Shown piece after piece: positions 55,504 to 63,845 of a stretch of 64,000 bases of DNA. The notes beneath the pieces were generated by a model that was not told the origin of the DNA, ran no database searches, and worked only from the letters and a program-made list of their open reading frames with translations. The first letter of the stretch is position 1. Each line of letters begins with the position of its first letter. The translations under genes and the position numbers were made by a program. The stretch is from JAGTVG01 sp965365275 (GTDB taxonomy: Bacteria; Bacteroidota; Bacteroidia; Cytophagales; Cyclobacteriaceae), in the NCBI GenBank assembly GCA_965365275.1, contig CBDUBA010000007.1, positions 1 through 64,000 of the forward strand, given 5' to 3'.

Positions 55504-56493
55504 TTATTCTTCATCAAGTTTATACTTGGAAAGATCCATGCCAAAGGTCAGGTTCTTTTCAGCAACCAACTGTTCTAATTCAGCCAGTGATTTCTTTCCA
55601 AAATTCCGGAACTTCATCATATCAGATATTTCCAATTTCACCAAATCACCCAGAGACCTGACATCGGCAGCCTTAAGGCAATTATACGCACGAACAGACA
55701 AGTCCAGGTCACTTAAAGGTGTCTTGAGCAGCTTACGCATGTGCAGCATTTCTTCATCAACCGTATCAGGCTCCTTAGAATCAGCTGTTTCAAGGATCAT
55801 TGTCTGGTCAGAGAACAACATGAAATGTTGAATCAGGATATTGGCAGCTCCTTTTAAGGCAACTTCGGGATGGATTGATCCATCTGTTTCAATATCCAGG
55901 ATAAGCATTTCATAGTCGGTCTTTTGCTCAACTCGGGTATTTTCAACACTATACTTAACGTTTTTAATGGGTGTGAAAATTGCATCAATTGGGATATACC
56001 CGAATATCTGCTCCGATGGCTTATTCTCCTCAGCCGGAACATAACCCCTTCCCTTTTCTATATTCAGCTCAATTTCGAAATCAGCAGATTCATCCAGGTT
56101 ACACATGACCAATTCAGGATTTAATACCTCAAAACTTGTCGTATAATCCATGATATCACCAGCTTTCAAAACAGTTTTGCCTTTGACTGGAATAGTAACT
56201 TTATTATCAGTAACGTCTGATATCTTTTTAAATCTTACCTGTTTAAGATTTAGAATGACTTCAGCAACATCTTCTTTTACACCTTCGACGGTTGAGAACT
56301 CATGCAATACACTTGGTATTTTTATTCCAGTTACGGCATATCCCTCCAGAGAGGATAGAAGAATTCTTCTTAATGCATTCCCTATAGTAACACCATATCC
56401 TTTTTCTAGTGGCTTAAATGTAAATAATCCGTGGAAATCATCGGCTTTTTCCATTACCACCTTTTCAGGCATTTGAAACGCTAAAATTGACAT
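55504..56493 (-). CDS. rpoA: RNA polymerase alpha subunit
   Basis: 329 residues. N-terminal dimerisation domain (FTFKPLEKGYGVTIGNALRR, LLSSLEGYAVTGIKIPSVLHEF) and C-terminal DNA-binding domain (LSDLDLSVRAYNCLKAADV, FGKKSLAELEQLVAEKNL), normal length. It nucleates RNA polymerase assembly and contacts UP elements. Located between rpsD and rplQ as in most Bacteroidota. Confidence 0.97.
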   Translation of the reverse strand: MSILAFQMPEKVVMEKADDFHGLFTFKPLEKGYGVTIGNALRRILLSSLEGYAVTGIKIPSVLHEFSTVEGVKEDVAEVILNLKQVRFKKISDVTDNKVTIPVKGKTVLKAGDIMDYTTSFEVLNPELVMCNLDESADFEIELNIEKGRGYVPAEENKPSEQIFGYIPIDAIFTPIKNVKYSVENTRVEQKTDYEMLILDIETDGSIHPEVALKGAANILIQHFMLFSDQTMILETADSKEPDTVDEEMLHMRKLLKTPLSDLDLSVRAYNCLKAADVRSLGDLVKLEISDMMKFRNFGKKSLAELEQLVAEKNLTFGMDLSKYKLDEE

Positions 56494-56524
56494 ATTTGAA
56501 TTCTTTTTATTAAAATTTAGATTA

Positions 56525-57130
56525 TTACTTAGAGTATAATTCGACGATCAATTGTTCCTGAATATTTTCCGGGATCTCGTCACGTTGTGGAAGGCTTATA
56601 TATTTTCCAAACATTTCCGCATCATCCCATTCCATCCAGGGGTATTTTTTGCTGGTTTTTCTAGCAAGACTTTCATTGATCACCAATAACGATTTAGATT
56701 TTTCCCTTACACCAACTTTATCGCCAACCTTTACTGTAAAAGAAGGGATGTTAACGACCACGTCATTAACGGTGATGTGTTTGTGAAGGATCAATTGACG
56801 AGCAGCCCGCCGTGTGGGTGCAATCCCAAGACGGAAGACAACATTATCCAGTCTGGATTCAAGGAGTTGCAATAAAATTTCTCCTGTGATTCCACTCCTT
56901 CTTGATGCTCTATCAAATAAGTTCAGGAATTGACGTTCAAGGACGCCATACAAATATTTTGCTTTTTGTTTTTCCTGAAGCTGGATAGCATATTCAGATT
57001 GTTTCCTTCGCCTGTTCCTTCCATGGTGTCCGGGAGGATAACTCTTCTTCTGAAGTGCTTTACTTGGACCGAAAATTGGCTCGCCAAATTTTCTTGATAT
57101 TTTTGATTTAGGGCCTCTGTACCTAGCCAT
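56525..57130 (-). CDS. rpsD: 30S ribosomal protein S4
   Basis: 201 residues, full length: RYRGPKSKISRKFGEPIFG at the N-terminus, the S4 RNA-binding domain in RLDNVVFRLGIAPTRRAARQ and HKHITVNDVVVNIPSF, ending LIVELYSK. There is no N-terminal Cys zinc motif. S4 starts 30S assembly and autoregulates the alpha operon in other bacteria. It follows rpsK by 23 bases. Confidence 0.97.
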   Translation of the reverse strand: MARYRGPKSKISRKFGEPIFGPSKALQKKSYPPGHHGRNRRRKQSEYAIQLQEKQKAKYLYGVLERQFLNLFDRASRRSGITGEILLQLLESRLDNVVFRLGIAPTRRAARQLILHKHITVNDVVVNIPSFTVKVGDKVGVREKSKSLLVINESLARKTSKKYPWMEWDDAEMFGKYISLPQRDEIPENIQEQLIVELYSK

Positions 57131-57153
57131 TACCTTTAAATAATTTTATGTTC

Positions 57154-57546
57154 TTAAACTCTTCTTCTTTTAGGGGGTCTGCATCCATTATGTGGTAAGG
57201 GCGTAACATCCTTGATGGCTATAACCTCTATACCAACATTCTGAATGGTCCTCATTGCTGATTCCCGACCTGCTCCTGTTCCTTTTACAAAGATCTCGAC
57301 CTTTCTTAATCCAAGATCATAAGCTTTCTGAGCACAATCCTGTGCTGCCATTTGAGCAGCATAGGGCGTGTTTTTCTTGGAACCTTTAAAACCCATTTTC
57401 CCAGCAGAAGCCCAGGATACTACCTGTCCCTGACCATTGGTCATTGAAATAATAATATTATTGAATGTGGCTTTAATATGCGCCTGTCCGACCGGGTCTA
57501 CAACAACAACCCGCTTTTTAGCCTTATCTTTTCTCTTTTGTGCCAT
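57154..57546 (-). CDS. rpsK: 30S ribosomal protein S11
   Basis: 130 residues. It carries GQAHIKATFNNIIISMT, GRESAMRTIQNVGIEVIAIK and the basic C-terminus NGCRPPKRRRV. Platform protein of the 30S subunit near the 3' end of 16S rRNA. Lies between rpsM and rpsD with short spacers, as in the alpha operon of related bacteria. Confidence 0.97.
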   Translation of the reverse strand: MAQKRKDKAKKRVVVVDPVGQAHIKATFNNIIISMTNGQGQVVSWASAGKMGFKGSKKNTPYAAQMAAQDCAQKAYDLGLRKVEIFVKGTGAGRESAMRTIQNVGIEVIAIKDVTPLPHNGCRPPKRRRV

Positions 57547-57556
57547 CTATTAATGA

Positions 57557-57934
57557 TTATTTAACTGCTTTTTTCTTATTTGCAACTGTCTTACGCTTAC
57601 CTTTCCTTGTCCTGGAATTGTTCTTTGTTTTTTGCCCTCTGACAGGCAATCCTTTACGATGACGCAGACCACGATAACATCCAATATCCAGTAATCGTTT
57701 AACACTAAGCTGAATCTCAGATTTCAGTACTCCTTCTACCTTATACTCCTCATTAATAACCGAACGTATCTTGTTGGATTCCTCATCAGTCCAATCCGAT
57801 ACTTTTCTGTTCCAGTCGATTCCTGCTTTGGTAAGGATCCTTTTTGCAGAACTTCGACCAATGCCAAAAATATAGGTAAGGGCAACCTCACCTCTTTTGT
57901 TATCTGGAATATCTACTCCTTGAAATCTAGCCAT
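57557..57934 (-). CDS. rpsM: 30S ribosomal protein S13
   Basis: 125 residues with ARFQGVDIPDNKRGEVALTY at the start, CYRGLRHRKGLPVRGQKTK and the basic tail SRTRKGKRKTVANKKK. Head protein of 30S contacting tRNA and the 50S subunit. It is two bases downstream of rpmJ. Confidence 0.97.
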   Translation of the reverse strand: MARFQGVDIPDNKRGEVALTYIFGIGRSSAKRILTKAGIDWNRKVSDWTDEESNKIRSVINEEYKVEGVLKSEIQLSVKRLLDIGCYRGLRHRKGLPVRGQKTKNNSRTRKGKRKTVANKKKAVK

Positions 57935-57936
57935 AA

Positions 57937-58053
57937 TTATCCTTGTCTTTGTTTGAACCTGGGATTCTTTTTGTTAATCACGTATACTTTTCCTTTTCGT
58001 CGAATGACCTTACATTCGCTACTCCTTTTCTTTACAGAAGCTTTTACTTTCAT
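57937..58053 (-). CDS. rpmJ: 50S ribosomal protein L36
   Basis: 38 residues, short but unmistakable: MKVKASVKKRSSECKVIRRK at the start, then VINKKNPRFKQRQG at the end. The usual Cys-x2-Cys-x12-Cys-x4-His zinc site is reduced to one Cys, the zinc-free form seen in Bacteroidota. It precedes rpsM by two bases. The 148-base gap upstream to infA is the longest in this operon. Confidence 0.93.
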   Translation of the reverse strand: MKVKASVKKRSSECKVIRRKGKVYVINKKNPRFKQRQG

Positions 58054-58201
58054 TCGAAATAAATTTTAATTTCTTCTTTGCTCAATCAGTGCCTGTTTAC
58101 CTATTAAGCCTGGACCTGGTTGTTAATTCTTTAGAATTCTGAACCTAATATCCAGCATTATGATCTTCTTCATAAGTAATTCAGGCAGAGATTATGATTT
58201 A
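58054..58201 (-). promoter_or_regulatory. 148-base gap in the ribosomal operon, possible leader or promoter region
   Basis: Unusually long spacer between infA and rpmJ, starting the alpha-operon part. On the minus strand an AGAATTC-TAAA-GAATT hairpin (around 58125-58140) and a CCAGGTCCAGG segment could fold. No TAnnTTTG box is clear. It could hold a promoter or an S4-type autoregulatory leader. Confidence 0.35.
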
Positions 58202-58420
58202 TTATTTATATCGATAAACAATTCTACCTTTTGTTAAATCGTAAGGTGACATTTCAAGTTTTACTTTGTCACCCGGCAATATCTTAATGTAATGCATTCT
58301 CATTTTACCAGAGATATGAGCCGTGACTATATGCCCGTTTTCCAGCTCGACCCTGAACATTGCATTCGATAATGCTTCAGTAATCGTTCCGTCTTGTTCT
58401 ATGGATGCCTGCTTAGCCAT
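58202..58420 (-). CDS. infA: Translation initiation factor IF-1
   Basis: 72 residues of the S1-like OB fold: MAKQASIEQDGTITEALSNA, MFRVELENGHIVTAHISGKM, and GRIVYRYK at the end. It binds the 30S A site during initiation. It lies between secY and rpmJ. Methionine aminopeptidase (map), often found between secY and infA, is absent here. Confidence 0.96.
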   Translation of the reverse strand: MAKQASIEQDGTITEALSNAMFRVELENGHIVTAHISGKMRMHYIKILPGDKVKLEMSPYDLTKGRIVYRYK

Positions 58421-58459
58421 ATATTATTATTTAATTCAATTATCCTTTTCAAACATCCG

Positions 58460-59776
58460 CTACGCAACAGCAACATTTGCAGACCTTCCTTTCAACTTCC
58501 CTGATTTCATCAGTCCTTCATAGTGCCTCATCAGCAGGTAACTTTCAATCTGCTGTAATGTATCCAATATTACCCCGACCATGATCAGCAATGATGTACC
58601 ACCATAAAACTGTGCAAATTGATTGGTTACACCGGCGATTCCTGCAAATGCTGGCATAATTGCTACAATTGCAAGGAAAAATGAACCAGGGAGGGTAATC
58701 TTGGTTAATATATTATCTATATATTCAGCGGTTTGTTTTCCCGGTTTTATGCCAGGAATAAAACCACCATTTCTTTTCATGTCATCCGCAATCTGAGTCG
58801 GATTTATAGTAATAGCTGTATAGAAAAAGGTGAACAATACGATCAAAGTTCCAAAGACAAGATTATATTGCCATGACTGATAATTTGAGAAGGTACTGCC
58901 TATATAGGCGGCGAGGTCACTTGAACTAGACCAGAATCCGGCTATAAGTGCAGGCAGGAACATCAGGGATTGTGCGAATATAATGGGCATGACCCCTGCA
59001 GCATTCACCTTCAATGGAATATATTGCCTTTGTCCACCATACACTCTATTACCTACTACCTGCTTAGCATATTGAACCGGGATTCGCCTTGTAGCTTGTG
59101 TCAGCGCAACAACGCCCATTACAACAAAGAATAAAGCAACCAGCTCAATGATAAATAATAACGCACCACTCATCCCTTTTGTGGAAGCTTCTGCGATCAA
59201 AGCTCCAGGGAATCTGGAAATAATTCCGATCATGATCAGCATGGATATGCCGTTACCGATGCCTTTTTCAGTAATTCTCTCTCCGAGCCACATGGCAAAT
59301 ATTGTTCCCGCTGTCAGAATGATCAATGATGAAAAGTAAAACAGTGATGAGTCAACCATAACCGCTTCATCCGGTATTGTACCTGCTATATACGCAGAAG
59401 ACTGGAACAGACAAATGAATATTGTAAGTACCCTTGTGATTTGATTGATCTTTTTCCTACCTGATTCACCTTCCTTTTGCATTTTCTGGAAATAAGGTAC
59501 TGCCACAGTCAATAATTGAAGAACGATGGATGCAGATATATAAGGCATAATACCTAATCCAAGGATCGCAGCATTACTGAATGCCCCACCAAGAAAAGTA
59601 TCAAGCAAACCTAAAATACCAGTTTGTGTACCGGTGAGTTTAGAGGGGTCAACCCCGGGAAGAACCACAAATGATCCGAGGCGGAAAATAATTATATAAC
59701 CCAGCGTGCTTAATATCCTGTCACGCAGTTCCTCAATGGTAAAGATATTCCGTATGGTTCTTATAAATTTCTTCAT
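58460..59776 (-). CDS. secY: Protein translocase subunit SecY
   Basis: 438 residues, ten membrane helices. Typical segments are FVVLPGVDPSKLTG, GIMPYISASIVLQLLTVAVPYF, GERITEKGIGNGISMLIM, RRIPVQYAKQVVG and the late NGGFIPGIKPGKQTAEYID. It forms the Sec channel with SecE and SecG. It begins three bases after the rplO stop. Confidence 0.97.
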   Translation of the reverse strand: MKKFIRTIRNIFTIEELRDRILSTLGYIIIFRLGSFVVLPGVDPSKLTGTQTGILGLLDTFLGGAFSNAAILGLGIMPYISASIVLQLLTVAVPYFQKMQKEGESGRKKINQITRVLTIFICLFQSSAYIAGTIPDEAVMVDSSLFYFSSLIILTAGTIFAMWLGERITEKGIGNGISMLIMIGIISRFPGALIAEASTKGMSGALLFIIELVALFFVVMGVVALTQATRRIPVQYAKQVVGNRVYGGQRQYIPLKVNAAGVMPIIFAQSLMFLPALIAGFWSSSSDLAAYIGSTFSNYQSWQYNLVFGTLIVLFTFFYTAITINPTQIADDMKRNGGFIPGIKPGKQTAEYIDNILTKITLPGSFFLAIVAIMPAFAGIAGVTNQFAQFYGGTSLLIMVGVILDTLQQIESYLLMRHYEGLMKSGKLKGRSANVAVA

Positions 59777-59779
59777 AGA

Positions 59780-60226
59780 CTACAGTGTAGTTACCTTACC
59801 TCCCAGTTTTTCAATGGCTTCAATGGCTGAAGTCGAAAATTTATGGGCTGTAACATCTACTTTAGTTTTCAATTCTCCTCTGCCTAAAACTTTAACTACA
59901 TCCCTTTTCCCGATAATCCCATTATCGGTCAATAAGTCAATATCCACAGCTTTTGCCTTGGTCTTCTCGACCAGCTGCTGTAGAATATCAAGGTTCACTG
60001 GCTTATAAACTACCCTATTTGGTCTTTTAAAACCGAACTTAGGTACCCGTCGTTGTAAAGGCATCTGACCTCCTTCAAAACCGAACTTTCTCGAATACCC
60101 GGACCTGGATTTTGCACCTTTATGTCCCTTTGTAGAGGTCCCACCACGACCAGAACCCTGGCCTCTTCCTAATCGCTTATTGCTTTTTACAGAACCCTTC
60201 GCAGGTTTTAATGTATTCAGTTTCAT
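59780..60226 (-). CDS. rplO: 50S ribosomal protein L15
   Basis: 148 residues. N-terminal basic tail (LNTLKPAKGSVKSNKRLGRG, QGSGRGGTSTKGHKGAKSRSG) and the globular part with GGQMPLQRRVPKFGF. Late-assembly 50S protein. Follows rpmD by ten bases and precedes secY. Confidence 0.97.
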   Translation of the reverse strand: MKLNTLKPAKGSVKSNKRLGRGQGSGRGGTSTKGHKGAKSRSGYSRKFGFEGGQMPLQRRVPKFGFKRPNRVVYKPVNLDILQQLVEKTKAKAVDIDLLTDNGIIGKRDVVKVLGRGELKTKVDVTAHKFSTSAIEAIEKLGGKVTTL

Positions 60227-60236
60227 CTTTAGTAAT

Positions 60237-60416
60237 TTATAATTCAGTAACAGTTACCAAATGATCCACTTTTCGTATCATTCCCAATATCTGGGGTGTT
60301 GCTTCAACTTCAACACTTTTATCAATGCGGCCAAGGCCCAGTGCTTTTATGGTTAATTTCTGGATCTTCGGCCTGTTTATAACACTTCGTCTTTGTGTGA
60401 TTCTTACCTTCGCCAT
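60237..60416 (-). CDS. rpmD: 50S ribosomal protein L30
   Basis: 59 residues: MAKVRITQRRSVINRPKIQK at the start, then LGLGRIDKSVEVEATPQILG, ending HLVTVTEL. Typical L30 between S5 and L15. Its ATG lies four bases after the rpsE stop. Confidence 0.92.
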   Translation of the reverse strand: MAKVRITQRRSVINRPKIQKLTIKALGLGRIDKSVEVEATPQILGMIRKVDHLVTVTEL

Positions 60417-60420
60417 AATA

Positions 60421-60939
60421 TTATCCGTTAAAGACTTTTGACAGTGATATACCTCTATTCTGTGCTATTGTATAGGGATCCCTCATGTTGGCCAATGCGT
60501 GAAAAGTAGCTTTAACAACATTATGTGGGTTTGAGCTACCTTTTGATTTACCTAGAACGTCTTTTACACCCGCACTTTCAAGAACCGCCCTCATAGCACC
60601 ACCGGCTATTACGCCCGTACCTGGAGAAGCAGGTTTTAGAAGGACTAATCCTCCACCATATTTCCCAACCGCCTCATGCGGGACTGTTCCTTTAAGGATG
60701 GGAACCTTCACAAGGTTTTTCTTGGCATCATCAATTCCTTTGGTAATGGCATCAGTAACTTCATTCGCCTTACCTAAGCCAAAACCAACAACGCCGTTTC
60801 CATCTCCAACAACAACAATGGCCGAGAAGCTGAACCTTCTACCTCCTTTTACAACTTTCGCTACCCTTTTTATGGCAACTACCTTTTCTTTCAGTTCAAT
60901 TTCGCTCGCCTTAACAGATTTTACACTTTTCTGTTGCAT
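60421..60939 (-). CDS. rpsE: 30S ribosomal protein S5
   Basis: 172 residues. Double-stranded-RNA-binding-like N-terminal domain (ELKEKVVAIKRVAKVVKGGR, RFSFSAIVVVGDGNGVVGFG) and C-terminal domain with GTGVIAGGAMRAVLESAGVK. It helps translational accuracy. Lies between rplR and rpmD, with the usual spc-operon spacing. Confidence 0.97.
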   Translation of the reverse strand: MQQKSVKSVKASEIELKEKVVAIKRVAKVVKGGRRFSFSAIVVVGDGNGVVGFGLGKANEVTDAITKGIDDAKKNLVKVPILKGTVPHEAVGKYGGGLVLLKPASPGTGVIAGGAMRAVLESAGVKDVLGKSKGSSNPHNVVKATFHALANMRDPYTIAQNRGISLSKVFNG

Positions 60940-60943
60940 ATAT

Positions 60944-61291
60944 TTAGAATTTTAAGCCTCCTTCCCTGGCTCCATCTGCCAGGGCTTTTACTCGACCATG
61001 ATACAAATAACCACTTCTATCAAAAATAACAGTATCTATACCGCTAGCCACTGCTTTTTCAGCCAATTTCTTACCAACATCCTTTGATATGGGAACCGTT
61101 ACACCGGTTTTCCCAAGTTCTTTTGAAGATGCTGAAGCCAGGGTATGTCCTGAATCGTCATCGATCAATTGAGCATAGATCCCCTTATTGCTCTTATAGA
61201 CTGATAATCTTGGCCTTTCCTTGGTACCGGAAATTTTTTGTCTTATGCCTCTTCTAATTCTCAGTCTTCTTTTTTCTTTATTAAAAGCCAT
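60944..61291 (-). CDS. rplR: 50S ribosomal protein L18
   Basis: 115 residues. Starts MAFNKEKRRLRIRRGIRQKI, with RPRLSVYKSNKGIYAQLIDD and YLYHGRVKALADGAREGGLKF at the end. Binds 5S rRNA. It starts eight bases after the rplF stop. Confidence 0.96.
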   Translation of the reverse strand: MAFNKEKRRLRIRRGIRQKISGTKERPRLSVYKSNKGIYAQLIDDDSGHTLASASSKELGKTGVTVPISKDVGKKLAEKAVASGIDTVIFDRSGYLYHGRVKALADGAREGGLKF

Positions 61292-61299
61292 AATTAAAT

Positions 61300-61851
61300 T
61301 TATTTAGCAGCAGCTTTACCAGCTTTTCTTCTGATTTGTTCACCCAAAAACTTGATACCTTTACCTTTGTAAGGCTCGATTTTTCTAAGAGACCTGATCT
61401 TGGCAGCAACCTGTCCGATCAGTTGCTTGTCATGACTCTCTAATGTAATCACTGGATTTTTCCCTTTTACTGATTCTGCTGTTACCTTGATCTCAGGTGG
61501 AACCTGAAAATAATCATGGTGGGAATATCCGAGTGTAAGATCCAGAATATTATTATTCGCTACAACCCTGTATCCAACACCCACTAATTCCAATTCAATC
61601 TTATATCCGGTACTCACGCCAACTACCATATTGTTGATCAGCGATCTGTATAAACCATGCATTGCTTTATGCCTTTTCTGTTCCGTAGGCCGTTTCACAT
61701 TTACTTCACCATCGGAAATATCGACGGTGATATCCGGATCAATGTGCTGGTTCAATTCACCTTTGGGTCCTTTAACCTGAACATTGTTATTTTCAATGTT
61801 AATCGAAACACCTTCAGGGATTGGAATGGGTTTATTTCCTATTCTTGACAT
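61300..61851 (-). CDS. rplF: 50S ribosomal protein L6
   Basis: 183 residues from the ATG at 61851 (MSRIGNKPIPIPEGVSINI), the canonical start; nine upstream codons belong to the rpsH region. Two similar alpha/beta domains, with VKGPKGELNQ, and the C-terminal EPYKGKGIKFLGEQIRRKAGKAAAK signature split across its end. Near the sarcin-ricin loop. Eleven bases from rpsH. Confidence 0.97.
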   Translation of the reverse strand: MSRIGNKPIPIPEGVSINIENNNVQVKGPKGELNQHIDPDITVDISDGEVNVKRPTEQKRHKAMHGLYRSLINNMVVGVSTGYKIELELVGVGYRVVANNNILDLTLGYSHHDYFQVPPEIKVTAESVKGKNPVITLESHDKQLIGQVAAKIRSLRKIEPYKGKGIKFLGEQIRRKAGKAAAK

Positions 61852-61862
61852 CTTCTGATCAT

Positions 61863-62255
61863 TTAATAAATATAACAAAGTACCTCTCCGCCAACATTTT
61901 CTGTCCGGGCTTCCTTATCCGTCATCACACCTTTGTTGGTAGATAAAATTGCTATGCCAAGCCCATTCAGAACTCTGGGAAGCTCTCTGGCATTAGCATA
62001 ATATCTAAGGCCAGGCTTACTTACCCGTTCGATATGCTGAATGGCAGATATTTTAGTCTCAGGATTATACTTTAAGGCTATCTTGATAGTCCCCGGAGAG
62101 GTTTCATCTTCAAACTTGAAGTTTTGAATGTAACCTTTATCATGAAGCACCTTTGTAATCTCCTTTTTCATCTTAGAGGAAGGCACTTCTAATATCCTGT
62201 GATTCGCTTTTATCGCGTTTCTTATTCTCGTTAAGAAATCAGCTATTGGATCCAT
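61863..62255 (-). CDS. rpsH: 30S ribosomal protein S8
   Basis: 130 residues: MDPIADFLTRIRNAIKANHR at the N-terminus, then SKMKKEITKVLHDKGYI and the C-terminal LNGLGIAILSTNKGVMTDKEAR with the GGEVLCYIY end. S8 nucleates central-domain 30S assembly and, in E. coli, represses the spc operon. A small AGCCC/GGGCT hairpin lies just upstream. Confidence 0.97.
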   Translation of the reverse strand: MDPIADFLTRIRNAIKANHRILEVPSSKMKKEITKVLHDKGYIQNFKFEDETSPGTIKIALKYNPETKISAIQHIERVSKPGLRYYANARELPRVLNGLGIAILSTNKGVMTDKEARTENVGGEVLCYIY

Positions 62256-62268
62256 ATTTTAAAACTTA

Positions 62269-62282
62269 AGCCCAAAAGGGCT
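62269..62282. repeat. 14-bp palindrome in the rpsN-rpsH spacer
   Basis: AGCCCAAAAGGGCT forms a five-base stem with an AAAA loop. No T-run follows directly, so it is unlikely to be a full terminator. It may be an RNA processing or attenuation element. Confidence 0.4.
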
Positions 62283-62321
62283 GCAAAATTACTAAATGTT
62301 TTTATAATTAACTAATCAAAA

Positions 62322-62591
62322 CTACCAGCTTGCCTTGGTTACGCCAGGTATTTTTCCTTCACCTGCCATTTCCCGGAAAGTCACCCTGGAGATACCAAAT
62401 TTCCGCATATATCCCTTTGGCCTCCCCGTAAGCTTACACCTGTTATGCAGGCGAACCCTTGATGAGTTTCTGGGCAATTTATCAAGCCCCACCCAATCGC
62501 CAGCTTCTTTCAGAGCCTTCCGTTTTTCAGCATATTTAGCTACTAGCTTTTCTTTTTTTCTTTCTCTAGCTTTTATTGATTCTCTGGCCAT
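62322..62591 (-). CDS. rpsN: 30S ribosomal protein S14
   Basis: 89 residues, the form without a zinc motif: ARESIKARERKKEKLVAKYA, then NSSRVRLHNRCKLTGRPKGY and FGISRVTFREMAGEGKIPG with the KASW end. Lies between rplE and rpsH as in other Bacteroidota. A 66-base spacer precedes rpsH, longer than its neighbours. Confidence 0.96.
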   Translation of the reverse strand: MARESIKARERKKEKLVAKYAEKRKALKEAGDWVGLDKLPRNSSRVRLHNRCKLTGRPKGYMRKFGISRVTFREMAGEGKIPGVTKASW

Positions 62592-62595
62592 AATA

Positions 62596-63141
62596 TTATT
62601 TTCTAAATGGCATTCCGATTGCCTTTAATAGTTCATAACTTTCTTCGTCGGTCTGTGCTGTTGTAACAAAGGTGACATCCATTCCCGAGATCCTGTTGAT
62701 TTTATCGATACTGATTTCCGGAAAGATGATCTGTTCCTTAACTCCAAGGGTATAGTTCCCGCGACCGTCAAATCCTTTTTCATTTATTCCTCTAAAGTCT
62801 CTAACACGAGGCAAGGCTACAGAAATAAGCCTGTCAATGAATTCATACATTTTATCGCCCCTCAAAGTTACGCGAGCACCGATGGGCATACCCTCACGTA
62901 GCTTGAAGTTCGATACGGACTTTTTCGCTATAGTGGGAACTGCCTTCTGTCCTGATATGATGGTTAATTCGTCGACTCCGACATCAACCAGTTTCTTGTC
63001 AGCTGTTGCCGCGCCAATACCTTTGTTAATGGCTACCTTGGCAATTTTTGGAACCTGCATAATGGATTTGTATTGAAATTTTTCCATCATGGCAGGAACT
63101 ACCTCATTCAGATACTTTTCTTTTATCCTTGGATTACTCAT
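62596..63141 (-). CDS. rplE: 50S ribosomal protein L5
   Basis: 181 residues. LKEKYLNEVVPAMMEKFQYK-like start, KAVPTIAKKSVSNFKLREGM, VTLRGDKMYEFIDRLISVAL and the EINRISGMDVTFVTTAQTDE-like end. Binds 5S rRNA and contacts the 30S subunit. Its start overlaps the rplX end by eight bases. Confidence 0.96.
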   Translation of the reverse strand: MSNPRIKEKYLNEVVPAMMEKFQYKSIMQVPKIAKVAINKGIGAATADKKLVDVGVDELTIISGQKAVPTIAKKSVSNFKLREGMPIGARVTLRGDKMYEFIDRLISVALPRVRDFRGINEKGFDGRGNYTLGVKEQIIFPEISIDKINRISGMDVTFVTTAQTDEESYELLKAIGMPFRK

Positions 63142-63463
63142 TTTTTATAAATTCTCCGCTTTTTTTAGAAAATCTTTGAAGTTTACCTTCTTTATTTAAT
63201 TTTCTGCCTATCCTGGTTCCTTCTCCGGTTCCCGGATCCACAACCATGAGATTACTGAGATGAATAGGTGCCTCCTGCTTCTCAATACCTCCATTTGGAT
63301 TGGCGGCCGACGGCTTGAGGTGCTTTGTTACCATGTTAACACCCTCCACGATCGCTCGATTTTTATTTACGTATACTTCAAGTACTCTTCCTTTTTTTCC
63401 TTTGGAATTACCGGAAAGTACTTTCACTGTATCACCTCGACGTATATGTAATTTATTTGGCAT
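63134..63463 (-). CDS. rplX: 50S ribosomal protein L24
   Basis: 109 residues with the KOW motif near the N-terminus (HIRRGDTVKVLSGNSKGKKG) and NRAIVEGVNMVTKHLKPSAA. Initiates 50S assembly. Overlaps rplE by eight bases. Confidence 0.96.
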   Translation of the reverse strand: MPNKLHIRRGDTVKVLSGNSKGKKGRVLEVYVNKNRAIVEGVNMVTKHLKPSAANPNGGIEKQEAPIHLSNLMVVDPGTGEGTRIGRKLNKEGKLQRFSKKSGEFIKNE

Positions 63464-63474
63464 TATATTATTAT

Positions 63475-63843
63475 TTAAATAACCTCTGGTGCAAGAGAAA
63501 TAATCTTCATGAATTGCTTTTCACGCAACTCCCTGGCTACCGGTCCAAAAATCCTGGTTCCCCTAGGCTCATCCGTTGCGCTTAACAAAACAGCAGCATT
63601 ATCTTCAAACCGGATATAGGAACCGTCCTTTCTTCTCACTTCTTTCTTGGTGCGAACGATAACAGCCCTCGAAACAGTTCCTTTTTTCAAAGTACTGGAT
63701 GATAAGGCAGTTTTAACCGTAACCACCACTTTATCACCAACAGAAGCATATCGTTTTTTGGTGCCGCCCAATACACGGATAACCAGGACTTCTTTTGCCC
63801 CACTATTATCCGCAACATTTAAACGTGACTCTTGCTGTATCAT
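63475..63843 (-). CDS. rplN: 50S ribosomal protein L14
   Basis: 122 residues: MIQQESRLNVADNSGAKEVL, the RAVIVRTKKEVRRKDGSYIR region and the PEVI C-terminus typical of L14. Core 50S protein near the S12 bridge. Two bases from the rpsQ stop. Confidence 0.97.
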   Translation of the reverse strand: MIQQESRLNVADNSGAKEVLVIRVLGGTKKRYASVGDKVVVTVKTALSSSTLKKGTVSRAVIVRTKKEVRRKDGSYIRFEDNAAVLLSATDEPRGTRIFGPVARELREKQFMKIISLAPEVI

Positions 63844-63845
63844 GA

